The notes under the pieces were generated by a model, which searched no databases, was not told where the DNA came from, and saw only the letters and a program-made list of their open reading frames with translations. From the NCBI GenBank assembly GCA_963675135.1, contig OY776120.1:61128063-61192062 (forward strand): a stretch of DNA of 64,000 bases, written 5' to 3'. The position numbers were made by a program, and so were the translations under genes. This document shows, one piece after another, positions 33,752-45,100 of this stretch. Numbering within the stretch: the first letter of the stretch is position 1; the number at the start of each line of letters is the position of its first letter. Origin of the DNA: Galeopsis tetrahit (lineage: Eukaryota > Streptophyta > Magnoliopsida > Lamiales > Lamiaceae).

Positions 33752-34702
33752 TGGTTGGTCGTCACCTTAATTGATGACTAGGATTAGGACTTTGACTATT
33801 CTCCATTGAATCTTTGACTAGTCAACAAAACTTTAGTTGACTCTTTGACTACATATAACATTTGCCCCTGGTTGCCCTTCATGTCTTTGCTTGATGGGCG
33901 AGCACCAATAATATATCCGTTGATAGTCTTCGCTTTGCTGACGTTGAGGTTGCTTGCTTTTCGAAACGTCGCCTCGTTTCTTGATTTTCTCGCACCTTTT
34001 CGAGGCGAAAGGTGACGTATGACTTGATGGCTCATGCCATGTGTGAGTGTAGAATTCAAATTCTAATTCTAATTGGCGCGTGGGGTGCATGTGAATGTCA
34101 ATCGACGCGCGTGTTGCCCACACGACGCATGAGCTTTAGAATTGACCCATAATTTTGCCAAAATTACAGAAAATGCCCCATTTTTTAGCACTTTAGTCTC
34201 TACATGTCTCACGCCTATAAATAGGTTATTTCTTCCCCAATTGCCATTTTCATGTTTCAAGTTTTCGATTTCTTCTCCAAGTTCGTATCTTTGAATATTT
34301 TCTTGCGATTGTTTGTGTTTTCCTACCGTATTCAATGTAGTGACTTAGTATTTTCCTCTTCACTTTTCTCCCTTCTTTCTTCTTCTTTTTCGATGGAGAT
34401 CGGTAGCAATGTTGGTGGTACTGGGGGATTAAGTAGTTCCTTCCTATTCACCATTGCAACCGTTATAATTCTTGTATGCCTTATTTTTTAGATGTGGACG
34501 ATTTTATGTATTTTCTTTTTTTTCTTTCTCTTAATTGATTTTTATCTGGATAAATGAGAATGCTATCAAAATCGAAGCATCTCTACTATTTGCGACAACT
34601 ATGTGCTCAATTTTTCTTTAAGAATATTTGTAAACAAGATTATGGTAATAATATATATGGAGTTAGTTCTCTACTAGAAAGTGCATCTTGCTCCATTACA
34701 TG
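33752..34702. other. Intergenic, unclassified repetitive DNA
   Basis: Short frames on both strands have no recognised domain. CCTATAAATAGG near 34214 resembles a TATA box, but I see no gene after it. The sequence could be an old LTR or promoter remnant. Confidence 0.35.
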
Positions 34703-35293
34703 TAGGGGTGGGAATGGTCAAGCTACCCGACAGGGGCCTACGACTTGACATATTAAAGTTCGACTCAACTCGTTTGACAAACAAGTCAGGCTCAAGCTTT
34801 TCTTTAAGCCTATTTAGTTAAATAGGGTCGGCCTAGAGCTTTTTCATAGGCCTTTTAAGCCCAACAAGTCGGCCTATTTAACTTTATTTATATATAAATA
34901 TATATTATATAAAAATATAATAAATACTCTGTATAAAATATATGCGATAATTAAATAAAGTAAGGAAGTTTAGTAATACTAGCTACTCCTTAATTATATT
35001 TTCCTTTTAATAGTTGAAAAAAATATTTGAATATTTTTTTGGAACATTTGATAAATTTGTTATTGCTTTTATTTCTTCATTTTTAGATTTAAATAGTCGA
35101 TTTTATGATAATAAAGTGTTGTATGATTTTTTTTTAATGCACTAATAGAACTAAAAAGACCTATTTATTAAAAAGTCAGGTCAAGCCTTGAAAAAAAAGT
35201 CTATGACAGATCATGGCCAGACTAGGGACTTATGTAACAGACCATACTTTTTTTTTGTAAAGTCTATCTAGACCTAGCTCATTCCCACCCCTA
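34703..35293. mobile_element. hAT-like element 5, 591 bp, with TSD
   Basis: The ends are TAGGGGTGGGAATGGTC and CATTCCCACCCCTA. The perfect 8-bp duplication ATTACATG lies at 34695-34702 and 35294-35301. The arms are complementary and there is no transposase. Confidence 0.92.
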
Positions 35294-35540
35294 ATTACAT
35301 GACAATCATTTATCTTTCTACTTTATTAATTTTTGTTATAGAGTGTTCGATTTTGATAATTTTTTGTTCAATTTTAATCAAAAATATAAATTAACATTTA
35401 TTATAAATTACAAGACAATTATTTATCTTTCTACTTTATTAATTTTTATTCTAGAGTGTTCGATTTTGATAATGTTTTGTTCAATTTTAATAATTTTTTG
35501 TTCAATTTTAATCAAAAATATAAATTAACATTTATTATAA
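35294..35540 (+). repeat. Tandem duplication of about 113 bp next to hAT 5
   Basis: The block ATTACATGACAATCATTTAT to AACATTTATTATAA (35294-35406) is repeated from 35407 to 35540, with an extra internal repeat of TTTTTTGTTCAATTTTAAT. Confidence 0.8.
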
Positions 35541-35544
35541 AAAA

Positions 35545-36955
35545 AATTGACATTTACAGAAACATAGAGCACTCATAAAACTTCTCAATAAAATTCATCT
35601 CTAAGTCCCCCTAATCTGTGAAATCACTCATAGTAGCCACTACAATCGTAAGGAGTGGTTGAGAGTGTTGCCTCCTGTGTTAGGCTATGTGCTTGGCCAT
35701 TCTTATTCCTCGGAATGTGAGAAATCTCGCACACTACGAATTCATATACACTTTCTCGAATTTTTCTAACTATACTTTCCTCTGGGCCAAACACTTCTGG
35801 TTTCTTCGTTAGTATGACTACTGCTTGCATTGAATCGATTCTCATGTTCACTGTCTTATACAAAGCTGACTTATTTTCCATAGTCCACAATCGCTTTGAG
35901 CTTCGCCCCTAGAGGAGTTCTTTGCGGTCCAATCTTTTTGCCTATATCTGAAATCAGTCTTCCTGTTTCGTCCCGTATAACCACCGTTACACCATACCTA
36001 CAACACTCCTTTGAGATTGTCCCGTCTACATCCACTAGGCATACCTCCCTTAATTCATACGCGTTTGCTCCTATTTCATCCTCAGTGTTGTTCAGTTGCC
36101 TTTGTCGTTGTATCGTTTGAAAGTTTTGTAAATATGCTAGTGGACCCTGTAACACTTCTTTCGCAGCCTCCTAATCGATCTACCTTTTTCATGTAGAAGG
36201 CGACATCGTTCCTTCCAAATCATCCATGAGGTCATGGAAATTTCAGCCAAAAGGACCGTCTTTGCTTTCCTATCAAGATATTCAAATAATTCATATGCCG
36301 ACAAGAAGTTATCCTTCTTTATGATCTCCCATATACCAAGCCCCCTCCACACCTCTTTACCCAAGGGGCATAAGAAAGGTACGTGCGTTGTGGATGCCAT
36401 TGCACTGTCGCATACCTCACACCCCGGGTGTATTGGTACGTGGTGTCTCCTTAAATTATTTGTTGATGGTAATAAGTCCTTGCTCGCTTTGCACATGAAT
36501 ATTTTAATTTTTGGAGGTACTTTCAAATTCCACAACCGTTTCCACCACTTCCTGGACACTCCCTTGTCCGACGTTGACTCTGGGTTTGCATGATTCCATT
36601 GTTTTTCAAAAAACTTCTCGTAACTTGATTTGATCGAGTACTTTCCATTCGCGTCTCATTTCCAATACCTTGTATCCTCCTCATAAACGTCCCCTAATGG
36701 GATACGTCATTTCGCCTCCACTTCATGTGGGAGGAAGGTTTGTCGAAGTATAACTTCATCCCAATTCCTTGGTTATCCGTGAATCGTTGAATGTTATCGG
36801 TTGTCGCAATCCTTAATTCAAGCATCCCATTTTCCGTTCCCTATACCTATGCATGCTTGAAAATTTTGATCGTATTCTCATTCCCTATGTTCCATCGTAG
36901 TCCTTCGTGTAAAACTTCCCTACTCCAACACAAGGATCGTTAAACAAAATATTGT
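35545..36955 (-). pseudogene. L1-type LINE remnant, ORF2 3' part
   Basis: On the - strand the order is an RT tail (CWSREVLHEGLRWNIGNENT near 36930), a zf-RVT domain (36559-36137: WWKRLWNLKVPPKIKIFMCK, CEVCDSAMASTTHVPFLC, MTSWMIWKERCRLLHEKG) and RNase H (36155-35624: VDVDGTISKECCRYGVTVVI, EISHIPRNKNGQAHSL). Stops and frameshifts break it many times, so it is old. A 3' UTR and T-run (A-run on its own strand) end near 35541. Neither an endonuclease nor the RT catalytic motif is seen. Confidence 0.75.
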
Positions 36956-37155
36956 CTTGTGCTAGAATGACATTGAGTAAAAAAGAAAATTATATTTGTA
37001 AAGTGTACTAAATAAAATTGTATCACAACCAATTGAAAATATAACTTTTATAAAATAATTAAAATAAATTCTTTCAGCCCATGTAATTAACATCTATTCT
37101 CGATTTATTGTTTAATTTTAGTAAAAAATATATATAAATTAACATTATCATCGAA

Positions 37156-37200
37156 GGACAAATACTTTTTGAAAAGAATGTTGTTGTAAAGTATTTGTCC
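37156..37200. repeat. 13-bp perfect inverted repeat with 19-base loop
   Basis: GGACAAATACTTT (37156-37168) pairs with AAAGTATTTGTCC (37188-37200). Function unknown. Confidence 0.75.
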
Positions 37201-37655
37201 CTAAAATGAGAGTCAAATGACACAACTCCTGTAAAATTTTGAATTAGACAATTTTTTATTCTATTGTGTTTTACAATGACGATAAATAAAAGTCAAGGTT
37301 AGTCCATTTCAATAGTATGTGTTTAACAAATCATAACATGTTTTAAAGACATTGTCTTGTATCAGCTGATACCTCAACACACACTCATCATATTAGCTAA
37401 TACCAAGTCGGTTAATCTTGCATAAATATTTATAAATGGTTTTTCATAAAAAAACGAGTATAATCATGGGCAATCACATTTCCGTACTCAACTATGTTTG
37501 ATAGTTATCAACTGATAAGCTAGTCCTAGGCCCCTAGTAAGTCAGTCGGCTAGTTATCTTATTTAGCTCAGCACACACACACCTGATAACAATTGTTCAT
37601 CCAAAATTTCAAAAAGTACTTCAAGTACTAAATTCTTCTGTAAACGGGACCATCA

Positions 37656-37784
37656 TTTCTCATTCACCCAAAATTTGATTTTAAGAAATCAAATCAACTA
37701 AATCCATTTACGCAAAACAGATTATAAAATTGTCATTTAATTTTTATTTTTTTTAAATGTGGTCAAAATCAACATTTTCCAACA
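37656..37784 (+). repeat. Dispersed repeat, copy 1 (pairs with 47647-47772)
   Basis: ATCAAATCAACTAAATC and the ending CATTTTCCAACA are shared in order and orientation with 47647-47772, with many point differences. The CCAACA end suggests an LTR terminus. Confidence 0.65.
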
Positions 37785-38011
37785 ATTCCACGCATGAATG
37801 AAATTAATGCATGTGGCTACCTAAGAAAGTTTTGACGAACTGTTACAACATCGGGATGGTAGCTTCAAGCTTTGAACCTTCCCTAGTAAAATGCCATCGA
37901 ATTTACTTGCCAATCAATTAACACGATGTCTTGAACTGGTCGACTTTTTTTGTGTAAATCAAGACAATGACATATACTTGAAGCTAATCTTCTTTTCGAA
38001 TCTGCCCAAGA

Positions 38012-38227
38012 TCAATTTATCATTTTCCATTTTTCACATGATTTTATCTTCTTGTATGGTAACTTTACTCGAATGTGATTTTTCAAGATGAACAAATTCA
38101 TATAACTTGTGGAAATTATTCCACTGAATTCAACCGCTTCAGGTTTTTTCTTATTTAGCTTTAAGGTCACGCCTTTGACAACCACCTTACATTTGAACAT
38201 GTCAATGGAGACTTCTTCCCCCCACAT
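38012..38227 (-). CDS. Unrecognised 71-codon ORF fragment
   Basis: The - strand frame MWGEEVSIDMFKCKVVVKGV, then KPEAVEFSGIISTSYM and HIRVKLPYKKI, has a protein-like mix of residues. I do not recognise a family and see no adjoining exon. It may be a degraded retroelement gag or gene fragment, or chance. Confidence 0.2.
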   Translation of the reverse strand: MWGEEVSIDMFKCKVVVKGVTLKLNKKKPEAVEFSGIISTSYMNLFILKNHIRVKLPYKKIKSCEKWKMIN

Positions 38228-38794
38228 TCGAATGTATCCACATGAATAGACGCATTCTCCTACATTTAGGTTGTTTGTCCTTTTATTTTTGAATATATCT
38301 TATTCAATAAATTTAGACACAACCTCTAAAACGAATTGAAAAACCAAGCTTTGAATTCTCATCCAACTTCGAAATTAATTTAATCTCTGGTCAACGCACC
38401 AAAATTAAATTCAATTTTAAATGTAACTTTTATTTTCACATATGACTGGAGTATAATTTTTGATCAAATTATACAAGTCAAGATCTTTTGAGTTTAATTC
38501 AAAACACATTTGTGCTCTCAAGCACAATTTCAATTCTTAAATTAATTTAATCATGAATTCAATTTCAAATATGACTTTTTAATGCCACCCTTAATTCGAG
38601 TATAATTTTTGATTGAATTATACGAATTAATATGTATTGGATCCAAAACACAATTTCAATTGAATAGGCTAAAGTTCCTTTAACCCATTTGACCAATCTA
38701 CGTGACTTTCTTAGTCGAACATATATTTATTTGGCCCAGTATAATAATTTAACTTGCATATGGATCAATACCAGTTGCCAAAAGCTTGGGTTAT

Positions 38795-39587
38795 ATACCT
38801 CTCCATTTATGTTAGATGCACTCCCTTAATATATATAAACTCCCCAAAAAAAGTCAATTTGTAGATGCACTCCCCCTAAATTACCTAAACTATCATATCC
38901 TCTTTAAAAACCCCCTAATAAATGCATCCCATCCAAAAAATTCTAACCCTAATTCTCAATTTCTTCCTCCTCCTTAATCTCTTCCACATTGCAAAGACTT
39001 AGCCTCACTGGCAGCAGTCCCCCGTCCACTCCCACCCTCAACAAGTTTTTTTTTTCTTTTTTTAAATTTAACCTTTGTCCCACCCCTGAGCCCCTTCCCC
39101 CATGTCATAAATCTCACCCTGCCCCACGTCGCTTCCCCTCAACAAGTCTATTCTCCCTTTAGTTAAGAAGGGAGTCGCGGGCCAGGTTTTTTTTTTTTTG
39201 ATAAATCGGGGTCGAAAATATATGTTATTGTTGACAAAAGTGTATATTTTTTACAAATTATTGTCAAAAAATTATAATTTTTTTGGATATTTTTTTTAAA
39301 TCAATAAACTTGTGTCTAAAATATACCATATTTTCAAAAATACGGTATAATATTTTTTACACTGATTTGTCGAAAATATGACAATATTTTTTTTTTTAAG
39401 TTTCTAATTTTTGGATTTGTTTGAGTGGGTTTGATTTTTGCCGAAGGTGTTGGTGGTGGCGGCGGAAATTAAGAATTAGGTTTTAAATATTAGGGGAGTG
39501 TATTTAGGTCCATTTTACTAAAAGGACAATTTAAGTATTTAATAAAAGGGAGGAAGGGAGTGCATCTAACATAGTTGGAGGGGTATT
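38795..39587. mobile_element. MITE with about 40-bp terminal inverted repeats
   Basis: ATACCTCTCCATTTATGTTA then GATGCACTCCCTT at the left matches the complement of the right end (AAGGGAGTGCATCTAACATA then GTTGGAGGGGTATT). The length is about 793 bp with no ORF of note. The target duplication is unclear. Confidence 0.75.
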
Positions 39588-39750
39588 AATTTGAACTCAA
39601 TGGTCTCTCAAGTGATTAAAATCACTAGCCCAATTTCCAAGGCTTAAGGCCCAGCCCAGGTATGCCCAAATGATGGAACGCACCTACGAGATGCGCCCAT
39701 TCGCATGATCTCCAAATTCAGAATTTAAGTTTCTTCAATTTGCCTAATAA

Positions 39751-39921
39751 ATGGTAGGGGTGTTAACACAAGGATTTGGTCTAGTGGTGTAGGCTTGAAA
39801 CTTAGGAGTGTGCTCCTCTCTAGGTCTCACATTCGAAACCCTAAATAGTAAACATTTTTTTCATACAGAGCGTCGGTCCCTGGACCGGATACCGTGACAT
39901 TAAAAAAATGGTAGGAGTGTT
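39751..39921 (+). repeat. SINE target-site duplications
   Basis: ATGGTAGGGGTGTT (39751-39764) and ATGGTAGGAGTGTT (39908-39921) flank the SINE and differ at one base. Confidence 0.8.
39765..39907 (+). mobile_element. tRNA-derived SINE, 143 bp
   Basis: An A-box-like TGGTCTAGTGGTGTAGG is followed about 45 bases later by the B-box-like GGTCTCACATTCGAAACCC, then a tRNA-unrelated body (GGTCCCTGGACCGGATACCG) and an A-run. Direct repeats of 14 bp flank it. This is the structure of a polymerase III-transcribed SINE moved by LINE machinery. Confidence 0.8.
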
Positions 39922-39989
39922 TTTGGAAACTCCCATCCAAATCACAACATTTTTTCCTTCACGTACGAATATTGCATACCGCTTGTTTG

Positions 39990-40005
39990 ACATCCTCCTC
40001 TTTCA
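39990..40005 (+). repeat. Left target-site duplication of the full-length LINE
   Basis: ACATCCTCCTCTTTCA matches ACATCCTTCTCTTTCA at 47004-47019 after the poly(A) tail, with one mismatch in 16 bases. Confidence 0.75.
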
Positions 40006-40043
40006 GAAGCTCACGTTACCAAAAAAAACTTTGCATTCACGTT

Positions 40044-40045
<2 letters not shown>

Positions 40046-40084
<39 letters not shown>
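40046..40084 (+). repeat. (CT)n microsatellite in the LINE 5' region
   Basis: About 19 uninterrupted CT units. Pyrimidine-rich leaders occur in plant L1 elements. Confidence 0.9.
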
Positions 40085-40089
<5 letters not shown>

Positions 40090-40504
40090 GTGTTTTGGAA
40101 GTCGTTGTCGGCCTTACTGCGTGGGTCCCGTGTCGTCTGAGTCGGTGGCCACATCCTACCACCGTCGCAGTTGTCTAGTCCCCCCCCCTCTCCTTTTTTC
40201 TCCCCTGTTTTTTTTTTTCTCCTTTTTTTTATTATTATTCTTTCTTTGTTTGCTTTTCCCCTGGTCGCAGCCCCTCCACTTGTCTCCTTCGAGTCAATAG
40301 TCTTTTTTTCTTGGTGTCTGAGATTCTGAGGGGCCCCCGGCGGTCCTTTGTGGTCTGGATCTGTGTTGTTGAGCTCTTTTTTGTTTTGTCCGGTATGTTG
40401 TAGGTGTCTTAGGGTCTTGAGTCGTCTTTTCCCCTGTCTTTCTCTTTGAGTCTCTAGATTAGGTGTCTTTGGTATGTACGGCTGGTGAATTACCAGATCT
40501 TTTG

Positions 40505-42137
40505 ATGGATTTGAACAATAAAGGGAAGGAAAAAATGGGTAAAAAACAGGATGTGGTTTCTTTTGATGAAACTGAAATACGGAAAAACTCTGCACCCTCA
40601 ATGTGCCTTTTGGGGAAGGTACTAATCAGCAGGACTTTCAATGCATATGGCTTCCTTGAAGCAATGAAAAAGGCTATGAAGCCACCAAAATGATTCATGG
40701 CTCGGGAAATTGGAAGCAATCTTTTCTCCTTTCAGTTTAGAGCTCTAAAAGACCTCGAGGATGTCTTAGCCCGTGAGCCCTGACACTTCGAGAAAAACCT
40801 GCTTATCCTAAAAGAATTGGGCAGGGGAGAGCAACCTTCTACGGTGAAGTTTGACATTGTTGGGCTGTGGGTCAGAATATACGACCTCTCTATGGGCTTG
40901 CGGACCGAACAATGCATCACGAAGATTGGAAACCAGTGTGGAGAGACCTTGGAGGTAGACCGACATTCTATCAACGGCCTCGGAAGGAGCGTTCGGGTAA
41001 AAATCAAAGTCAATGTCAAGGAGCCCCTAAAAGTTGGAATAAAAATCGAATAACCAAATAACAAATTTGTATAGGGCCCCTTCCGATATGAGCGACTATC
41101 ATCCTTCTGCTACCTGTGTGGTGTCCTAGGCCACAAGAAACGAGAGTGTGATCTCACTGAGGGTTCGGAAGAAATACAGGCTATTGAAGATGATAAACTG
41201 CCATATGGAGAATGGATGAGAGCCTCACCCTTCAAAAAAGCTTCAGTCTCAACCGAATCTGTTAAAATAGACGCTGAAAATCGGTCTCTGCGAAGAAAAC
41301 TCTTCGAAGATTTTTAAAAAAATACATGAAGGGATGGAGATAGAAGATGAAACGAAGATAGAGGAGAAGGATGATGATAATCCTAGAGTAGAGGAAGAAA
41401 AAGTGATGATGCTGAGAACAAATTTTGGGAAAATAGGAGTCCAGGAGAAAAAAGATGGAGGGCAAACGGGGTAAAAGGAAATGGACATCGAAGATAAGAA
41501 GGGTGAAGATCAATTTAAAGAAAATGAAATAGAGCTTAAAACCCCCCGGTGGAGAACAATTAGAGATCCCACCTACCCCAACATATACCTCTGGCCGACA
41601 ACATTATCAGATTCTCCACCTAACTTCCCACCACACCCCATGCATCATTACTACACCAATTATCACCTGCCCTATCCAACAATCGATAACTCCAACATCA
41701 TAACTCATTAAACTCTGTTCCACTAACCTCTCACATAAAACCCCACCTCCAACAAACCTGGATACACAGAACCCTATACCCCAACAATCAAAGAAAGTAA
41801 CACTTCCAACACCCACCCAAACCATAAACCTACCCCAACCCCTGAACCTACCCAACTACTACCTCGGTGAACCATATAAAAACCTCAACAAAGCCATTCT
41901 CAGGCCATGCCCTCCGTTCCCAAGCCCAAACTCCCATCAACCTACCAATACCCAAAACACTTGGCTGACCTAGTAACCACAAAAATCCACCCATATACCA
42001 AGAAGAGAGAAACCACACCAGGCATTGTTCGCACAATTTCCAAGCTCGAACCCGGGGCCCGTAAAAGAAAAGAAAGTAAAATGGAGCTGGATTCTGCAGT
42101 AACTAAAAAAGTGAAAGTGGAGATCCGAGATGAGTAA
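40505..42137 (+). pseudogene. LINE ORF1 (DUF4283 and zinc knuckle)
   Basis: The ATG at 40505 begins MDLNNKGKEKMGKKQDVV. The DUF4283 region is seen as LLGKVLISRTFNAYGFLEAM, then AREIGSNLFSFQF and GLWVRIYDLSMG. A CCHC knuckle [15 protein letters not shown] lies near 41099-41145. A charged and then Pro/Asn/Thr-rich tail extends to 42137. Stops near 40692, 40780, 41052 and 41316 and frame changes break it. ORF1 proteins of this kind bind the LINE RNA. Confidence 0.8.
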
Positions 42138-42172
42138 ACGGCGGAGGCTGCGGTGCAGTCCCGCCGAGACCA

Positions 42173-45100
42173 ATGATCGTGTTAAGCTGGAACTGTCGCG
42201 GGCTTGGGAACCAAGCGACGGTTCGAGCACTTAAGAAGCTCCTACATGAGGAAACTCTGAGTATAATCTTCCTCATGGAAACAAAACTACTAGGTACTCA
42301 AATGAACCAAACAAACATGTGCTCTCTCCCTTTTCGGGGCTGCATCCCGGTGGACTGTGATGGAAACGACAAAGCTAGAAGTGGTGGAATTTGTATGATG
42401 TGGAAAGAAAATGTTACAGTCTCCTTGTGTTCTTTCTCTCGAAAGCATATCTCTATTGAGGTGGTGAATAAAGATGGTTTTAAGTAGTTTCTAATTGGTA
42501 TGTACGGTTGACCGGAACATCATAATAAACATCGATCATGGCAGCATCTACAGCAAATTGGTCCGGGACAAGGGTCCCCATGGCTGTGCATAGGGGACTT
42601 CAATGAGACCCTTTGGACGTCGGAAAAGCTTGGAGGGCATAATCGGAGAACCACATCTATGGATAATTTTTTACTCACTTTGAATAACCTGGAGCTTCAA
42701 GATCTTGGATATAGAGGCAATCGATTCACTTGGACGAATGGGAGAAGTGGTGACAACAATATTCAGATCGGCTTGGATCGAGCCTTGGCTACCCCGGAGT
42801 GGCGAGCAAAATTCTCGAACAACGTGGTACGACACAAACCCAGGTTCTACTCTGACCACAACCCCATCACTTTTGAGTTCTTGACTAGTGAGGAAGGCGA
42901 GCTGAACGAGGAAATTAAGCATAAAAAAATGTTTCGGTTCGAAAAAATCTGGCTTGAGTATGAGGATTGCAGGGAGATGGTTCAATTGGGCTGGGGTCGG
43001 GACAACCAGAGAGGAGATTTCATTGAGCGTACTTTCAGCTGTGGTATATTCATATGTCTGAGTGGGGGCAGAGGACTTTTGGTCATACAGGGAAGAAGAT
43101 TAAAGAGATTAAATAAAAGCTCATTGTCATACAGGAAAAAACGCAAACGGATGAGACCATTCCTGAATCGAAACATCTGGAGAGGTACCTTGCTGAGCTT
43201 CTGAAACTTGAGGAGACGTTTTGGTTCCAAAGATCCAAGACTTTTTGGATAAAAGATGGGGACAAGAACACTTCTTTCTTCCACAGAAAAGCCTCCCATA
43301 GAAGGGGAAAAAAATACCATTAATAGACTGAAGAGATTGGATGGTGAGTGGACCAGAAATGAGAAGGAGGTGCAAAGGGTGCTTAGAGATTTCTTCATGA
43401 ATCTGTTTACTTCTGATAATCCTGTCGATATACACCGAGTTTGTCGAGACTAGAGTCAAAGGTGAGATGAACGAGGCCCTGACATGCCCCTACACGGCGG
43501 AGGAAATCAAAAGAGCTCTCAAGCAGATGCATCCTACAAAGTCCCCGGGACCCGATGGTATGCCCCCCTGAACTACACATACATTACCCTTATCCCAAAA
43601 GTGAAGTCTCTAGAGACCCCCAAAGAATTTAGACCCATTAGCCTGTGTAACGTCATTTTTCGTGTGATATCAAAAGTCATTGCCAACCGATTGAAATCCA
43701 TCCTTGATTCCGTAATCTCCCCGAACTAGAGTGATTTTATTCCAAACTGAGACTTTTCATTACATGAGAAAGAAGAGAAAAGGAAAAAAGGTTTTGTGGC
43801 CATTAAACTTGACATGAGTAAAGTATATGAACGTGTAGAATGGAGCTTCCTCCGAAGCATGTGCTTGAAATTGGGCTTTTGTGAAAGATGGATTAATTTG
43901 ATTATGCGATGTGTTACCTCAGTTTCATATTCTATCCTTGTGAACGGGAAGCCTACCGAAAGCTTTCTTCCCAAGAGGGGTCTCCGTCAAGGGGACCCTA
44001 TATCTCCTTATCTTTTTCTTTTGTGTGCACAAGGCTTCTCGACTTTGTTACAAAGGGCGGAGAATAGAGGAGAGATCACGGGCATCAAAGGGGCACACCA
44101 TGCCCCTCCGATCTCGCATCTATTCTTTGCGGATGACAGTATCCTCTTTTTCAGATCCAACCAGAATGAGCTATCTAAAGTCATGGATATTATAGCTACT
44201 TACGAAGCTGCCTCAGGTCAAAGAATCAATCTTGATAAGTCAGAATTGTTCTCTAGCAGTAGCAGCTGTGTATCAACGGAAATGAAGGAAGTTAAGAGTC
44301 GACAACTGGGAGAAAGATCAGTGGGGTCCTATTCCAAATACTTGGGCCTCCCCACACTGATTAGAAGATCCAAAAGAAAGGTTTTTCAAGGGGTTTATGA
44401 TAGAGTGATACAACACATGAAAGGATGGAAAGAGAAAACGCTATCAAAAGCGGGGAGAGAAGTACTTCTGAAGAGTGTAATCCAAGCCATTCCAACATAT
44501 GCAATGAGTTGTTTTGTCTTTCCAAAATCGTTGTGTGAAGACATTGAGAGGGCCATCGCCCGTTTTTATAGGGGGCACAAGGGAATGAGAGAAAGATCCA
44601 TTGGGCTAGTTGAGAGAAGATCTCTCGATCGTAGGAGAATGGAGGGCTAGGATTTCGGGAATTATTTTTCTTCAACCTTGCAATGGTGGCCAAGCAATAT
44701 TGGAGGATTTTCAACAACCCCGAAGCCATTATCTCAAAAATTCTCAAAGCAAGGTACTATCCTAGACACAACCTTGAAAATGCTCAAGTAGGTTACTAGC
44801 CGAGTTTTTTGTGGAGAAGTCTCCTAAAAGCTCGCTCGATTATCTGCGAAGGTATGGCTTGGCGCGTTGGAAATGGGACCTCAATTGATAGCTACTCTGA
44901 CCGATGGATCGGAACCAACAATCAAAAGAAACCCAGTGCCTTTCCCTCTCGTCCAACTGGTCAACCCAAAGTATCTGCCTTCATTGACAGCTCTTCAAGA
45001 GCTTGGGATAAAGATCTGGTAGAGCAATGCTTCTCGCCTGAAGATGTTTCCCTTATTATGGGGATACCACTTTCGAAAAGTAGGCCCTCGGATCGCATGG

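Larger units (their letters stand above)
36956..38794. other. AT-rich intergenic region
   Basis: No supported gene. It holds a 13-bp perfect hairpin (37156-37200), one copy of a dispersed 130-bp repeat (37656-37784), a - strand unknown ORF (38012-38227) and a diverged tandem pair around TATAATTTTTGAT(C/T) between about 38410 and 38640. Confidence 0.5.

Noticed and set aside
39908..40601. ORFs with SLSLSLSL or REREREREREREG on opposite strands
   Set aside because: These come from the (CT)n microsatellite in the LINE 5' region.
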